A stretch of DNA of 6,267 nt from an uncultured Lachnospiraceae bacterium (GTDB lineage Bacteria > Bacillota > Clostridia > Lachnospirales > Lachnospiraceae), in assembly GCA_900554205.1 (NCBI GenBank), contig USGM01000142.1:1-6267 (forward strand), written 5' to 3'. The notes under the pieces are model-generated. The model was not told where the DNA came from, did no database searches, and worked only from the letters and a program-made list of their open reading frames with translations. Positions 1 to 6,130 of this stretch are shown in pieces. A program made the translations under genes and the position numbers. Numbering within the stretch: the first letter of the stretch is position 1; each line of letters opens with the position of its first letter.

Positions 1-819
1 ACGAGCTTTAACCAGACGATCACGGCGACGGGGCGGATCAGCTCGACGGAGCCGAATCTTCAGAATATCCCGATGAGGATGGAGCTGGGCAGGCGCATCC
101 GGAAGGTGTTTGTGCCGAAGGAAGGCTATGAATTTATGGACGCGGATTATTCCCAGATCGAGCTGCGCGTTCTGGCACATATGTCCGGTGATGAGCAGCT
201 GATCGAGGCGTACCGCATGGATGAGGACATCCACAGGATCACGGCATCCAAGGTGTTCCACACGCCCTTTGAAGAGGTGACCGATCTGCAGCGGCGGAAC
301 GCAAAGGCAGTAAATTTCGGAATTGTGTACGGCATCAGCTCCTTCGGCTTAAGTCAGGATCTGAGCATCAGCAGGAAGGAAGCGGCGCAATACATTGAAC
401 AGTATTTTGCAACCTATCCGAAGGTGAAGGAATTTCTGGATAAGCTCGTTGCGGATGCAAAGGAGCGGGGCTATGTGACGACCATGTTCGGCAGACGCAG
501 ACCGGTGCCGGAGCTGTCCTCCTCGAACTTCATGCAGCGTTCCTTCGGGGAGCGTGTCGCAATGAATTCCCCGATTCAGGGAACGGCGGCGGATATTATC
601 AAGATCGCCATGATCCGGGTCTGGAGAGCCTTGCGCGAGGCGGGGCTGAAGTCGAGACTGATTTTGCAGGTGCATGACGAGCTGGTAATTGAGACTGCAC
701 GCGAGGAAGAGGAGCAGGTGCGAAAGATTCTGTCGGAGAATATGAAGGCGGCAGCGGAGCTCGATGTGACGCTCGAGATTGACCTGCACACGGGAGATAA
801 CTGGTATGAAGCCAAATAG
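1..819 (+). CDS. polA: DNA polymerase I, C-terminal part of polymerase domain (5' truncated by window)
   Basis: Family A DNA polymerase, which fills gaps and replaces Okazaki primers in replication and repair. The reading frame is open from base 1, so the gene starts upstream; 272 residues are visible, covering the palm and fingers. Seen in order (window residue numbers): the TGRISS and PNLQNIP primer/template-binding segment (about 10-24); motif A DADYSQIELR with catalytic Asp49; the O-helix motif B, RRNAKAVNFGIVYG (98-111), with Lys102 and Tyr110; and motif C QVHDELV with catalytic Asp226. The position equivalent to Taq Phe667 is Phe106, the common bacterial residue, which predicts normal discrimination against dideoxynucleotides. 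The end, GDNWYEAK, is the usual polA C-terminus, so the 3' end is intact. The exonuclease domains lie outside the window and cannot be judged. The last 14 bases overlap coaE. Confidence 0.97.
   Translation, partial: TSFNQTITATGRISSTEPNLQNIPMRMELGRRIRKVFVPKEGYEFMDADYSQIELRVLAHMSGDEQLIEAYRMDEDIHRITASKVFHTPFEEVTDLQRRNAKAVNFGIVYGISSFGLSQDLSISRKEAAQYIEQYFATYPKVKEFLDKLVADAKERGYVTTMFGRRRPVPELSSSNFMQRSFGERVAMNSPIQGTAADIIKIAMIRVWRALREAGLKSRLILQVHDELVIETAREEEEQVRKILSENMKAAAELDVTLEIDLHTGDNWYEAK
792..797 (+). promoter_or_regulatory. Shine-Dalgarno of coaE, inside polA
   Basis: GGGAGA lies 8 nt before the ATG at 806, within the last codons of polA. It decides the coaE start: an in-frame TTG at 779 would add nine residues (MTCTREITG) that do not belong to the family, whereas ATG 806 puts the P-loop at the usual distance from the N-terminus. 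Translation is probably coupled to termination of polA. Confidence 0.7.
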
Positions 820-1426
820 ACCTGTATTTATCGGCATTACCGGCGGTATCGGTGCGGGGAAGACCGAGATACTCAACTATATCGGAAAACATTACAAATG
901 CGAAATCTACCTTGCCGATGAGGTCGCGCACCGGGTCGAGGAGCCGGGAACGGAGTGCTATGAAAGGCTGATGGCGCTGCTCGGAACGGATGTCACCGGT
1001 GCGGATGGGCGGATCGACAAGGCGAAGATGGCGGCGCGGATCTTTGCAGACCCAGAGCTGCTGGAAAGGGTCAATGCGATCGTTCATCCGGCGGTGAAGG
1101 AGTATCTGCTCTCGCACCTTGAGAAGGCGAGAAAAGATGGCGGTGTGGAGCTGTTCTTTGTGGAGGCGGCGCTGCTGATCGAGGGCGGCTACGGAGCATT
1201 GGTAGATGAAATGTGGTATATCTACGCGGATGAGAGCGTCAGACGCAGACGATTGGAACAGGCGAGAGGCTACGGCAGGGAACGGATCGACAATGTAATG
1301 TCAAAGCAGCTTTCGGAGGAGGAATTTCGGAGGCAGTGCGATTTTGTGATAGATAACAGCGGTCTGCTTGCGGACAGCTTCAGGCAGATCGATAAGAAAC
1401 TGGAGGCTTTTACATGGCGGGAGTAA
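806..1426 (+). CDS. coaE: Dephospho-CoA kinase
   Basis: Cytosolic enzyme of the last step of coenzyme A synthesis: ATP-dependent phosphorylation of the ribose 3'-OH of dephospho-CoA. It has 206 residues, normal for the family. Visible features: Walker A GGIGAGKT (13-20); the substrate-region LADEVAH (36-42) with the conserved Asp38; VHPAV (93-97); ALLIE (122-126); an Arg-rich lid (RRRRLEQARG, 146-155); Gln168; and the closing CDFVIDNSG (178-186). Two motifs differ from the textbook form: the DxD near residue 36 reads LAD, and PLLFE reads ALLIE. From memory such wording occurs in Lachnospiraceae, so this is probably a lineage variant and not a dead enzyme. It overlaps polA by 14 nt upstream and the FtsA-like gene by 13 nt downstream. 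polA-coaE adjacency is common in Firmicutes. Confidence 0.95.
   Translation: MKPNRPVFIGITGGIGAGKTEILNYIGKHYKCEIYLADEVAHRVEEPGTECYERLMALLGTDVTGADGRIDKAKMAARIFADPELLERVNAIVHPAVKEYLLSHLEKARKDGGVELFFVEAALLIEGGYGALVDEMWYIYADESVRRRRLEQARGYGRERIDNVMSKQLSEEEFRRQCDFVIDNSGLLADSFRQIDKKLEAFTWRE
1402..1406 (+). promoter_or_regulatory. Shine-Dalgarno of the FtsA-like gene, inside coaE
   Basis: A GGAGG core sits 7 nt before ATG 1414, near the end of coaE. Its strength and spacing support 1414 as the start although it lies 13 nt inside coaE, and suggest translational coupling. Confidence 0.75.
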
Positions 1427-3495
1427 GAGAAGGACAGGGACAGCTGGTATTCGGGCTGGATATCGGAACAAGAAGCATTGTGGGAACGGTCGGCTATCTT
1501 GGCAGCGACAGATTTCATGTTCTGGCACAGCGGTTCAAGGAGCATGAGACGCGCGCCATGCTGGACGGACAGATTCATGACATCGGAAAGGTCGGTGAGA
1601 CGATCCGTCAGGTCAAGGAACAGCTCGAGGAGGATCTGAACCGCAGGCTGACAGAGGTGTGTATCGCTGCCGCGGGACGTGTGCTCCGCACGGTGACGAC
1701 GCATGTGGAACAGAGCTTTGAACAGGAGCATGAGGTGACGGAGGAGGATGTCTATTCTCTCTCCACCATGGGTGTGGAACGGGCATACGAGGAATTCCAG
1801 AAGACGAACGATACCGATATGAAGTTCTACTGTGTCGGTTATACCCCCATGCGCTATTATATGAACGGCTACCAGATCGGCAACCTTGAGGGACACAAGG
1901 TAAAGAACATGGCGCTGGATCTGATCGCAACTTTTCTGCCGGATGATGTGGTGGACGGGCTATATAAGGCGGTGGAGCTCGCCGGACTTCATGTGGCGAA
2001 CCTGACGCTGGAGCCGATCGCCGCGATACAGGTGGCGATACCGGAGAAGTTCCGCATGCTGAATATGGCGCTCGTGGACGTCGGAGCGGGAACCAGCGAT
2101 ATTTCGATTACGAAGGATGGAACGATAACGGCCTACGGGATGATTCCCGTGGCGGGAGACAGCCTGACGGACCTCCTTGTCCAGCACTGCCTTGTGGAGT
2201 TTGACACCGCGGAGCGGATCAAGCGCGAGGCAGGCGTGCAGGAGACGGTGGAGTACGAGGACATCATGGGACTGCCGCAGACGATTTCCGCAGAGGAGGT
2301 TGCCGCACTGCTGGAGGAGCATGTGAACGGAATGGCGAAGCAGGTGGCGGACTGCATCCGGGAGCTGAACGGCGAGAAGGCTGTCAGCGCGGTGTTTGTG
2401 GTCGGCGGAGGCGGCATGATTCCGGGCTATACGGAGGCGCTTGCAAGGGAACTCGGAATTGCCAAGGAACGTGTGGCAATCCGCGGGCAGGAGGTGCTAC
2501 GCGCGATCGAGTTTGAAAACGCGGATTCCCGGCAGGATTCCATGATGGTGACACCGGTCGGTATCTGCCTGAGCTATTATGAGCAGAGCAATAACTTTAT
2601 CTTTGTGGAGTTCAATGGGAAACGCATCAAGCTCTACGACAACGGAAGGCTGACCGTGGCGGATGCCGCCGTCCAGTCTGAGTTTTCCAATGAAGATCTT
2701 TTCCCGAAGAGGGGAAAGGCGCTCACCTTCAGCGTGAACGGAAAGAGCAGGATTGTGAGAGGCGTTCAGGGGGAAGCTGCCCTGATCCGCGTAAACGGCG
2801 AGAATGCGGATATTCACAGTCAGGTACATAATGGAGACCATATTGAGATGGTTCCGTCCACGGCGGGAGATGAGGCGGCACTGGTGCTCGGAAAGCTGGC
2901 GGAGTTGGCGGAGCAGCTGCATGTGATTGTCAACGGAACAAAGATTAATCTGCCCAAGACGGCGCTTGTCAACGGAAAGCTGGAAAATGAATTTTACCTG
3001 ATCCGCGAGGAGGATGAAATTACTGTTCAGAATTCCTACACGGTTCGTGAGATCGCGGATTTTATGGATGTGCCTCTCGGGGGAGGCATTCTGGTAAATG
3101 ATACGCCAGCGAAGCCGGAGACGCGGATTTATGAGAACTTTACGCTTTACTGGAATGCGGAAATGGACGAGACGGAGAAACTGCCGGAGGCAGAAGAAAC
3201 GACAGAAGCCGGTTCCGGGACGCATGAAGAGAGCGCTGCGGGCGAGGGCAGCAGTGCAGTGGCCGAAGCAGGAAATACAGGCGGAAATACAAGAGTGACC
3301 GTGATAGTCAATGGAACACCTGCCACGTTGACTGGAAAAGTCAACTACGTTTTTGTCGATGTCTTTTCCTTTATTGAGTTTGATCTGAGCAAGCCTGCGG
3401 GGCGGAACATTGTGACAAGGCTGAACGGCAGGAATGCGGAATATATGGAGCCTCTGAAAGAGGGCGACGTACTTGAAATATACTGGGAGGTGTAG
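1414..3495 (+). CDS. FtsA-like actin-family ATPase with C-terminal beta-grasp-like repeats
   Basis: An ASKHA (actin/Hsp70/FtsA) fold protein. Residues 11-350 match FtsA: phosphate-1 motif FGLDIGTRS (13-21); a 1C-type subdomain beginning near EVCIAAAGRV (81-90) with EVTEEDV (107-113); phosphate-2 motif DVGAGTSD (222-229); and adenosine motif VVGGGGMIPG (329-338). FtsA tethers FtsZ to the membrane in division, but this protein has 693 residues against about 420 for FtsA, and it lacks the usual C-terminal amphipathic membrane helix. After residue 395 come what look like three diverged beta-grasp-like units: about 395-482, 503-580 and 627-692. Each opens with an [FV]NG strand-turn; the first and third close on a GD-hydrophobic strand. 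An acidic, Gly/Ser/Ala-rich linker (about 583-626) separates units 2 and 3. No signal peptide or transmembrane segment is seen. The link to division or cell shape is inferred from the fold; a PilM/MreB-like role is possible. Gene context (polA, coaE, walJ) does not settle it. Confidence 0.88.
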   Translation: MAGVREGQGQLVFGLDIGTRSIVGTVGYLGSDRFHVLAQRFKEHETRAMLDGQIHDIGKVGETIRQVKEQLEEDLNRRLTEVCIAAAGRVLRTVTTHVEQSFEQEHEVTEEDVYSLSTMGVERAYEEFQKTNDTDMKFYCVGYTPMRYYMNGYQIGNLEGHKVKNMALDLIATFLPDDVVDGLYKAVELAGLHVANLTLEPIAAIQVAIPEKFRMLNMALVDVGAGTSDISITKDGTITAYGMIPVAGDSLTDLLVQHCLVEFDTAERIKREAGVQETVEYEDIMGLPQTISAEEVAALLEEHVNGMAKQVADCIRELNGEKAVSAVFVVGGGGMIPGYTEALARELGIAKERVAIRGQEVLRAIEFENADSRQDSMMVTPVGICLSYYEQSNNFIFVEFNGKRIKLYDNGRLTVADAAVQSEFSNEDLFPKRGKALTFSVNGKSRIVRGVQGEAALIRVNGENADIHSQVHNGDHIEMVPSTAGDEAALVLGKLAELAEQLHVIVNGTKINLPKTALVNGKLENEFYLIREEDEITVQNSYTVREIADFMDVPLGGGILVNDTPAKPETRIYENFTLYWNAEMDETEKLPEAEETTEAGSGTHEESAAGEGSSAVAEAGNTGGNTRVTVIVNGTPATLTGKVNYVFVDVFSFIEFDLSKPAGRNIVTRLNGRNAEYMEPLKEGDVLEIYWEV

Positions 3496-3498
3496 GAA

Positions 3499-3515
3499 TC
3501 TTTCGCTGAGAAAGA
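3499..3515 (+). promoter_or_regulatory. Small inverted repeat overlapping the walJ ribosome-binding site
   Basis: TCTTTC (3499-3504) and GAAAGA (3510-3515) form a perfect 6-bp stem with a 5-nt loop. The right arm contains the first part of the best Shine-Dalgarno candidate, AGAGG (3513-3517), 11 nt before ATG 3529. Folding could partly hide the site. The stem is A/U-rich and weak, and no U-tract follows, so it is not a terminator. Confidence 0.3.
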
Positions 3516-3528
3516 GGACTGGATAGTT

Positions 3529-4326
3529 ATGAGATTATGTAGTATAGCAAGCGGAAGCAGCGGCAACTGTATCTATGTGGGATCAGATGCCACGCATCTG
3601 CTTGTGGATGTCGGAATCAGTGGCAAGCGCGTGGAGAGCGGCTTGCGGGAGCTGGAACTTACGGGGAGAGACATAGACGGCATTCTGGTAACACATGAGC
3701 ATGCAGATCATATCGCGGGTCTTGGGGTGATCGCCAGAAAGTATGAGATCCCGATCTATGCCACGGCGGGGACAATTGATGCCATAAAGCGGTGCGGAAA
3801 CCTCGGAAAACTGGAGGATGATCTTTTTCACGAGGTGAAAGAGGATCAGAAATTGACGATCAAGGATCTCACGGTGAACCCGATGCATATTTCCCACGAT
3901 GCCGCACAGCCGGTCGGTTACCGCGTCTCCTACGGAAATAAGAGAGTTGCGGTCTGCACGGATCTCGGGGTCTACAACGATTACACGGTGGAGTGCCTGA
4001 AAGGGATGGATGCGCTTTTGCTGGAAGCGAATCATGATGTCAATATGCTGCAGGTCGGCCCTTATCCGTACTATCTGAAGCAGAGAATCCTCGGGGAAAG
4101 AGGGCATCTCTCGAATGAAAATTCCGGCAGGCTTTTATGCCGGATTCTGCACGATAAGCTGAAGGCAGTGCTTCTGGGACATCTGAGCAAGGAGAATAAT
4201 CTTCCCGAGCTTGCCTTTGAGTCGGTGCGCATGGAGATCAATATGGGAGATGTCCCGTACAGAGCGGGAGATTTCGACATCCGTGTGGCGAAGCGGAATG
4301 AGGTCACGGCGGCGGTCGAAATCTGA
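3529..4326 (+). CDS. walJ: WalJ/YycJ-family metallo-beta-lactamase-fold hydrolase
   Basis: Cytosolic metal-dependent hydrolase of 265 residues, the usual family length. The N-terminus, with SIASGSSGNC (5-14), is the hallmark of the WalJ/YycJ group. Metal ligands of the fold are visible: THEHADH (55-61, giving His56, His58, Asp60, His61), then ISHD (121-124), the bridging aspartate in CTDLG (Asp145), and a C-terminal LLGHLSKENN (215-224) with His218. LLEANHD (164-170) is also typical. In Bacillus and streptococci the gene lies beside the WalRK cell-wall regulator and has been linked to cell-wall and DNA-metabolism phenotypes; the exact substrate is not settled. Here no walRK genes are near; it instead follows the FtsA-like gene by 33 bp with no terminator between, so co-transcription is likely. 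The start at ATG 3529 is supported by the full SGSSGN N-terminus. The Shine-Dalgarno is modest and slightly far (11 nt). Confidence 0.9.
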   Translation: MRLCSIASGSSGNCIYVGSDATHLLVDVGISGKRVESGLRELELTGRDIDGILVTHEHADHIAGLGVIARKYEIPIYATAGTIDAIKRCGNLGKLEDDLFHEVKEDQKLTIKDLTVNPMHISHDAAQPVGYRVSYGNKRVAVCTDLGVYNDYTVECLKGMDALLLEANHDVNMLQVGPYPYYLKQRILGERGHLSNENSGRLLCRILHDKLKAVLLGHLSKENNLPELAFESVRMEINMGDVPYRAGDFDIRVAKRNEVTAAVEI

Positions 4327-4334
4327 GTCCGGTC

Positions 4335-4363
4335 TTGCAATAAACGGATAAATGTAGTTTAAT
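4335..4363 (+). promoter_or_regulatory. Candidate sigma-A promoter for the ACT/UPF0210 pair
   Basis: TTGCAA (4335-4340, 4 of 6 to TTGACA) and TTTAAT (4358-4363, 5 of 6 to TATAAT) are separated by exactly 17 bp in the only A/T-rich gap between genes. Transcription would begin near 4370, leaving a leader of about 35 nt. A 5-bp inverted repeat, TAAAC (4341-4345) and GTTTA (4357-4361), spans the spacer and the -10 edge and could be an operator, though so short a match may be chance. Confidence 0.5.
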
Positions 4364-4395
4364 GGTAACGAAAAGCTTAGGTCATGCGAAAGGGA

Positions 4396-4399
4396 AGGA
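4396..4399 (+). promoter_or_regulatory. Shine-Dalgarno of the ACT-domain gene
   Basis: An AGGA core, within a longer run of A and G from 4389 to 4404, sits 6 nt before ATG 4406. It supports that start. Confidence 0.65.
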
Positions 4400-4405
4400 A
4401 AGAAC

Positions 4406-4678
4406 ATGAAGAGAACAATTATTACTGTTGTAGGAAAAGATACTGTCGGAATTATTGCAAAGGTTTGTACCTATCTCGCTGAGAACGGCATCAATATTCT
4501 GGATATTTCCCAGACGATTGTGCAGGGCTATTTTAACATGATGATGATTGTGGATACCAACGCCTGCGGGAAGGCATTCGGCGATATGGCGGATGAAATG
4601 GCAGCGCTGGGCGAGGAGATCGGGGTTGTAATCAAGTGCCAGAAGGAAGAGATTTTTGATCAGATGCACCGTATCTGA
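4406..4678 (+). CDS. ACT-domain protein, UPF0237 family
   Basis: A 90-residue, single-domain protein. The whole chain is one ACT domain (beta-alpha-beta-beta-alpha-beta): strand TIITVVG (4-10), the ligand-loop segment GKDTVGIIAKV (10-20), helix CTYLAENGI, strand NILDISQTI, strand FNMMMIVD, a second helix, and a last strand VVIKCQ. ACT domains usually bind amino acids or other small ligands and act as allosteric sensors; this stand-alone type resembles the N-terminal half of GcvR but has no partner catalytic domain. Ligand and target are unknown. It has the normal length for UPF0237. It is followed after 65 bp by a UPF0210 gene, the same neighbour it has in streptococci, so the two products probably act together, perhaps with the ACT protein as sensor. 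That role is inference. Confidence 0.92.
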   Translation: MKRTIITVVGKDTVGIIAKVCTYLAENGINILDISQTIVQGYFNMMMIVDTNACGKAFGDMADEMAALGEEIGVVIKCQKEEIFDQMHRI

Positions 4679-4689
4679 TTCGTGGGACA

Positions 4690-4708
4690 GCCGTTGGTAT
4701 GGAACGGC
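4690..4708 (+). other. Hairpin in the ACT-UPF0210 gap
   Basis: GCCGTT (4690-4695) and AACGGC (4703-4708) are a perfect 6-bp inverted repeat with a 7-nt loop. No U-run follows, so it is not a standard terminator; it may be an RNA processing or stability element, or chance. Confidence 0.3.
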
Positions 4709-4734
4709 AATCAATCTGATAAAAGGAAAGGCAT

Positions 4735-4738
4735 GGAG
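4735..4738 (+). promoter_or_regulatory. Shine-Dalgarno of the UPF0210 gene
   Basis: GGAG lies 5 nt before ATG 4744. A second purine-rich match, AAGGA (4723-4727), is further upstream and is better placed for the tiny ORF at 4733. Confidence 0.5.
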
Positions 4739-4743
4739 AGCAT

Positions 4744-6108
4744 ATGATCAATTTGTACGAAGTGACAGAGACCAACAACATGGTTGAGAAGGAAAATCTT
4801 GATGTGCGTACCATCACAATGGGCATCAGTCTTCTGGACTGTATCGATTCTGACTTAGAGAAGCTGAATGAGAAGATTTACCATAAAATTTATGAGGCGG
4901 CGAAGGATCTCAACAGGACCGGAAACGAGATTTCCAGGGAGATCGGTATTCCGATTGTGAATAAGAGAATTTCGGTAACGCCTATCGCGCTGGTGGGCGG
5001 AGCTGCCTGCAAGACCTCCGAGGATTTTGTGACGATTGCAAAGACGTTAGACAGGGTGGTAAAGGACATCGGCGTGAATCTGATTGGCGGTTATTCCGCA
5101 CTTGTCAGCAAGGGAATGACACATGCGGATGAACTGCTGATCCGCTCGATTCCGATGGCGCTTGCCCAGACGGACTGTGTGTGCAGCTCTGTCAACCTCG
5201 GCTCGACCAAGACCGGCATCAACATGGATGCGGTCAAGCTGATGGGAGAGATCGTCAAGGAGACGGCGGAGGCTTCCTACGGCACCGATTCCCTCGGCGC
5301 GGCGAAGCTCGTTGTATTCTGCAATGCGCCGGATGACAACCCGTTCATGGCGGGCGCGTTCCACGGTGTGACGGAGGCTGACAAAATCATCAATGTCGGC
5401 GTCAGCGGGCCGGGCGTTGTGAAGACCGCACTGGAAAAGGTACGGGGAGAGAATTTTGAGGTGCTGTGTGAGACAATCAAGAAGACAGCGTTCAAGGTGA
5501 CCCGTGTGGGACAGCTTGTAGCGAAGGAGGCGTCTGCACGGCTGAACGTGCCGTTCGGCATCGTCGATCTTTCCCTTGCACCGACACCTGCAATCGGTGA
5601 CAGTGTTGCGGACATTCTCTGTGAGATCGGTCTGGAGCATGCGGGAGCGCCGGGAACGACGGCGGCACTGGCTCTGCTGAACGATCAGGTAAAGAAGGGC
5701 GGCGTGATGGCATCCTCCTATGTAGGCGGCTTAAGCGGCGCGTTCATTCCGGTCAGCGAGGATCAGGGAATGATCGATGCAGTCAAGGCGGGCGCATTGA
5801 CGCTGGAGAAGCTGGAGGCAATGACCTGTGTATGCTCCGTCGGACTGGATATGATCGCAATTCCGGGAGATACCAAGGCGACGACGATTTCCGGGCTGAT
5901 CGCCGATGAGATGGCGATCGGTATGGTAAACCAGAAGACAACGGCAGTCCGTGTCATTCCCGCGATCGGCAAGAAGGCGGGAGACCAGCTGGAGTTCGGG
6001 GGACTGTTTGGCTATGCGCCTGTCATGCCGGTAAATTCTTTCTCCTGCGATGCGTTCGTGAACCGCGGCGGAAGAATCCCTGCTCCGATCCACAGCTTTA
6101 AAAACTGA
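4744..6108 (+). CDS. UPF0210 (PFL-like) family protein of unknown function
   Basis: A 454-residue cytosolic protein, full length for the family, with no signal or membrane segment. Recognisable family stretches: ENLDVRTITMGISLLDCIDSD (17-37), IPIVNKRISVTPIAL (69-83), GGAACKTSEDF (85-95), GGYSALVSKGMT, SSVNLGSTKTGINMDAVKLMGE (148-169), FCNAPDDNPFMAGAFHG (192-208), and a glycine-rich end, VNRGGRIPAPIHS (439-451). Databases often call it PFL family because of a fold relation to pyruvate formate-lyase, but I see no RVxGY-type glycyl-radical loop, and the cysteines occur as CxC pairs (145/147 and 362/364) and not as the adjacent pair of PFL, so formate-lyase activity should not be assumed. Start ATG 4744 gives the standard N-terminus MINLYEV. 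It follows the UPF0237 ACT gene by 65 bp, probably in one operon. Confidence 0.94.
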   Translation: MINLYEVTETNNMVEKENLDVRTITMGISLLDCIDSDLEKLNEKIYHKIYEAAKDLNRTGNEISREIGIPIVNKRISVTPIALVGGAACKTSEDFVTIAKTLDRVVKDIGVNLIGGYSALVSKGMTHADELLIRSIPMALAQTDCVCSSVNLGSTKTGINMDAVKLMGEIVKETAEASYGTDSLGAAKLVVFCNAPDDNPFMAGAFHGVTEADKIINVGVSGPGVVKTALEKVRGENFEVLCETIKKTAFKVTRVGQLVAKEASARLNVPFGIVDLSLAPTPAIGDSVADILCEIGLEHAGAPGTTAALALLNDQVKKGGVMASSYVGGLSGAFIPVSEDQGMIDAVKAGALTLEKLEAMTCVCSVGLDMIAIPGDTKATTISGLIADEMAIGMVNQKTTAVRVIPAIGKKAGDQLEFGGLFGYAPVMPVNSFSCDAFVNRGGRIPAPIHSFKN

Positions 6109-6130
6109 TCGGGATTATTGAAAAGAAAGC

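Noticed and set aside
779..805. TTG-initiated nine-residue extension of coaE
   Set aside because: The extension overlaps polA more deeply, has no family match, and ATG 806 has a well-placed Shine-Dalgarno.
349..876. 175-codon minus-strand frame over polA and coaE
   Set aside because: It is antisense to the polymerase motifs B and C and has no family resemblance.
1270..1896. 208-codon minus-strand frame across the coaE/FtsA-like junction
   Set aside because: It is antisense to two well-supported genes, with no recognised domain.
2497..3225. 242-codon open frame on the minus strand inside the FtsA-like gene
   Set aside because: It lies wholly antisense to a clear ATPase gene, its translation is rich in Arg/His/Leu with no recognisable motif, and it has no supporting start context. 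It is a codon-bias shadow.
4690..4708. Rho-independent terminator after the ACT gene
   Set aside because: The 6-bp hairpin is not followed by a T-run, and the next gene begins within 40 bases.
4673..4720. Direct repeat ATCTGAT at 4673-4679 and 4714-4720
   Set aside because: Seven bases twice in this span is expected by chance, and the first copy lies in the ACT gene stop region.
5047..5640. 197-codon minus-strand frame within UPF0210
   Set aside because: It is antisense to a strongly conserved protein, and its composition is typical of an out-of-frame translation.
6109..6130. Terminator or promoter between UPF0210 and the response regulator remnant
   Set aside because: The gap is only 22 bases, with no inverted repeat and no -35/-10 pair.
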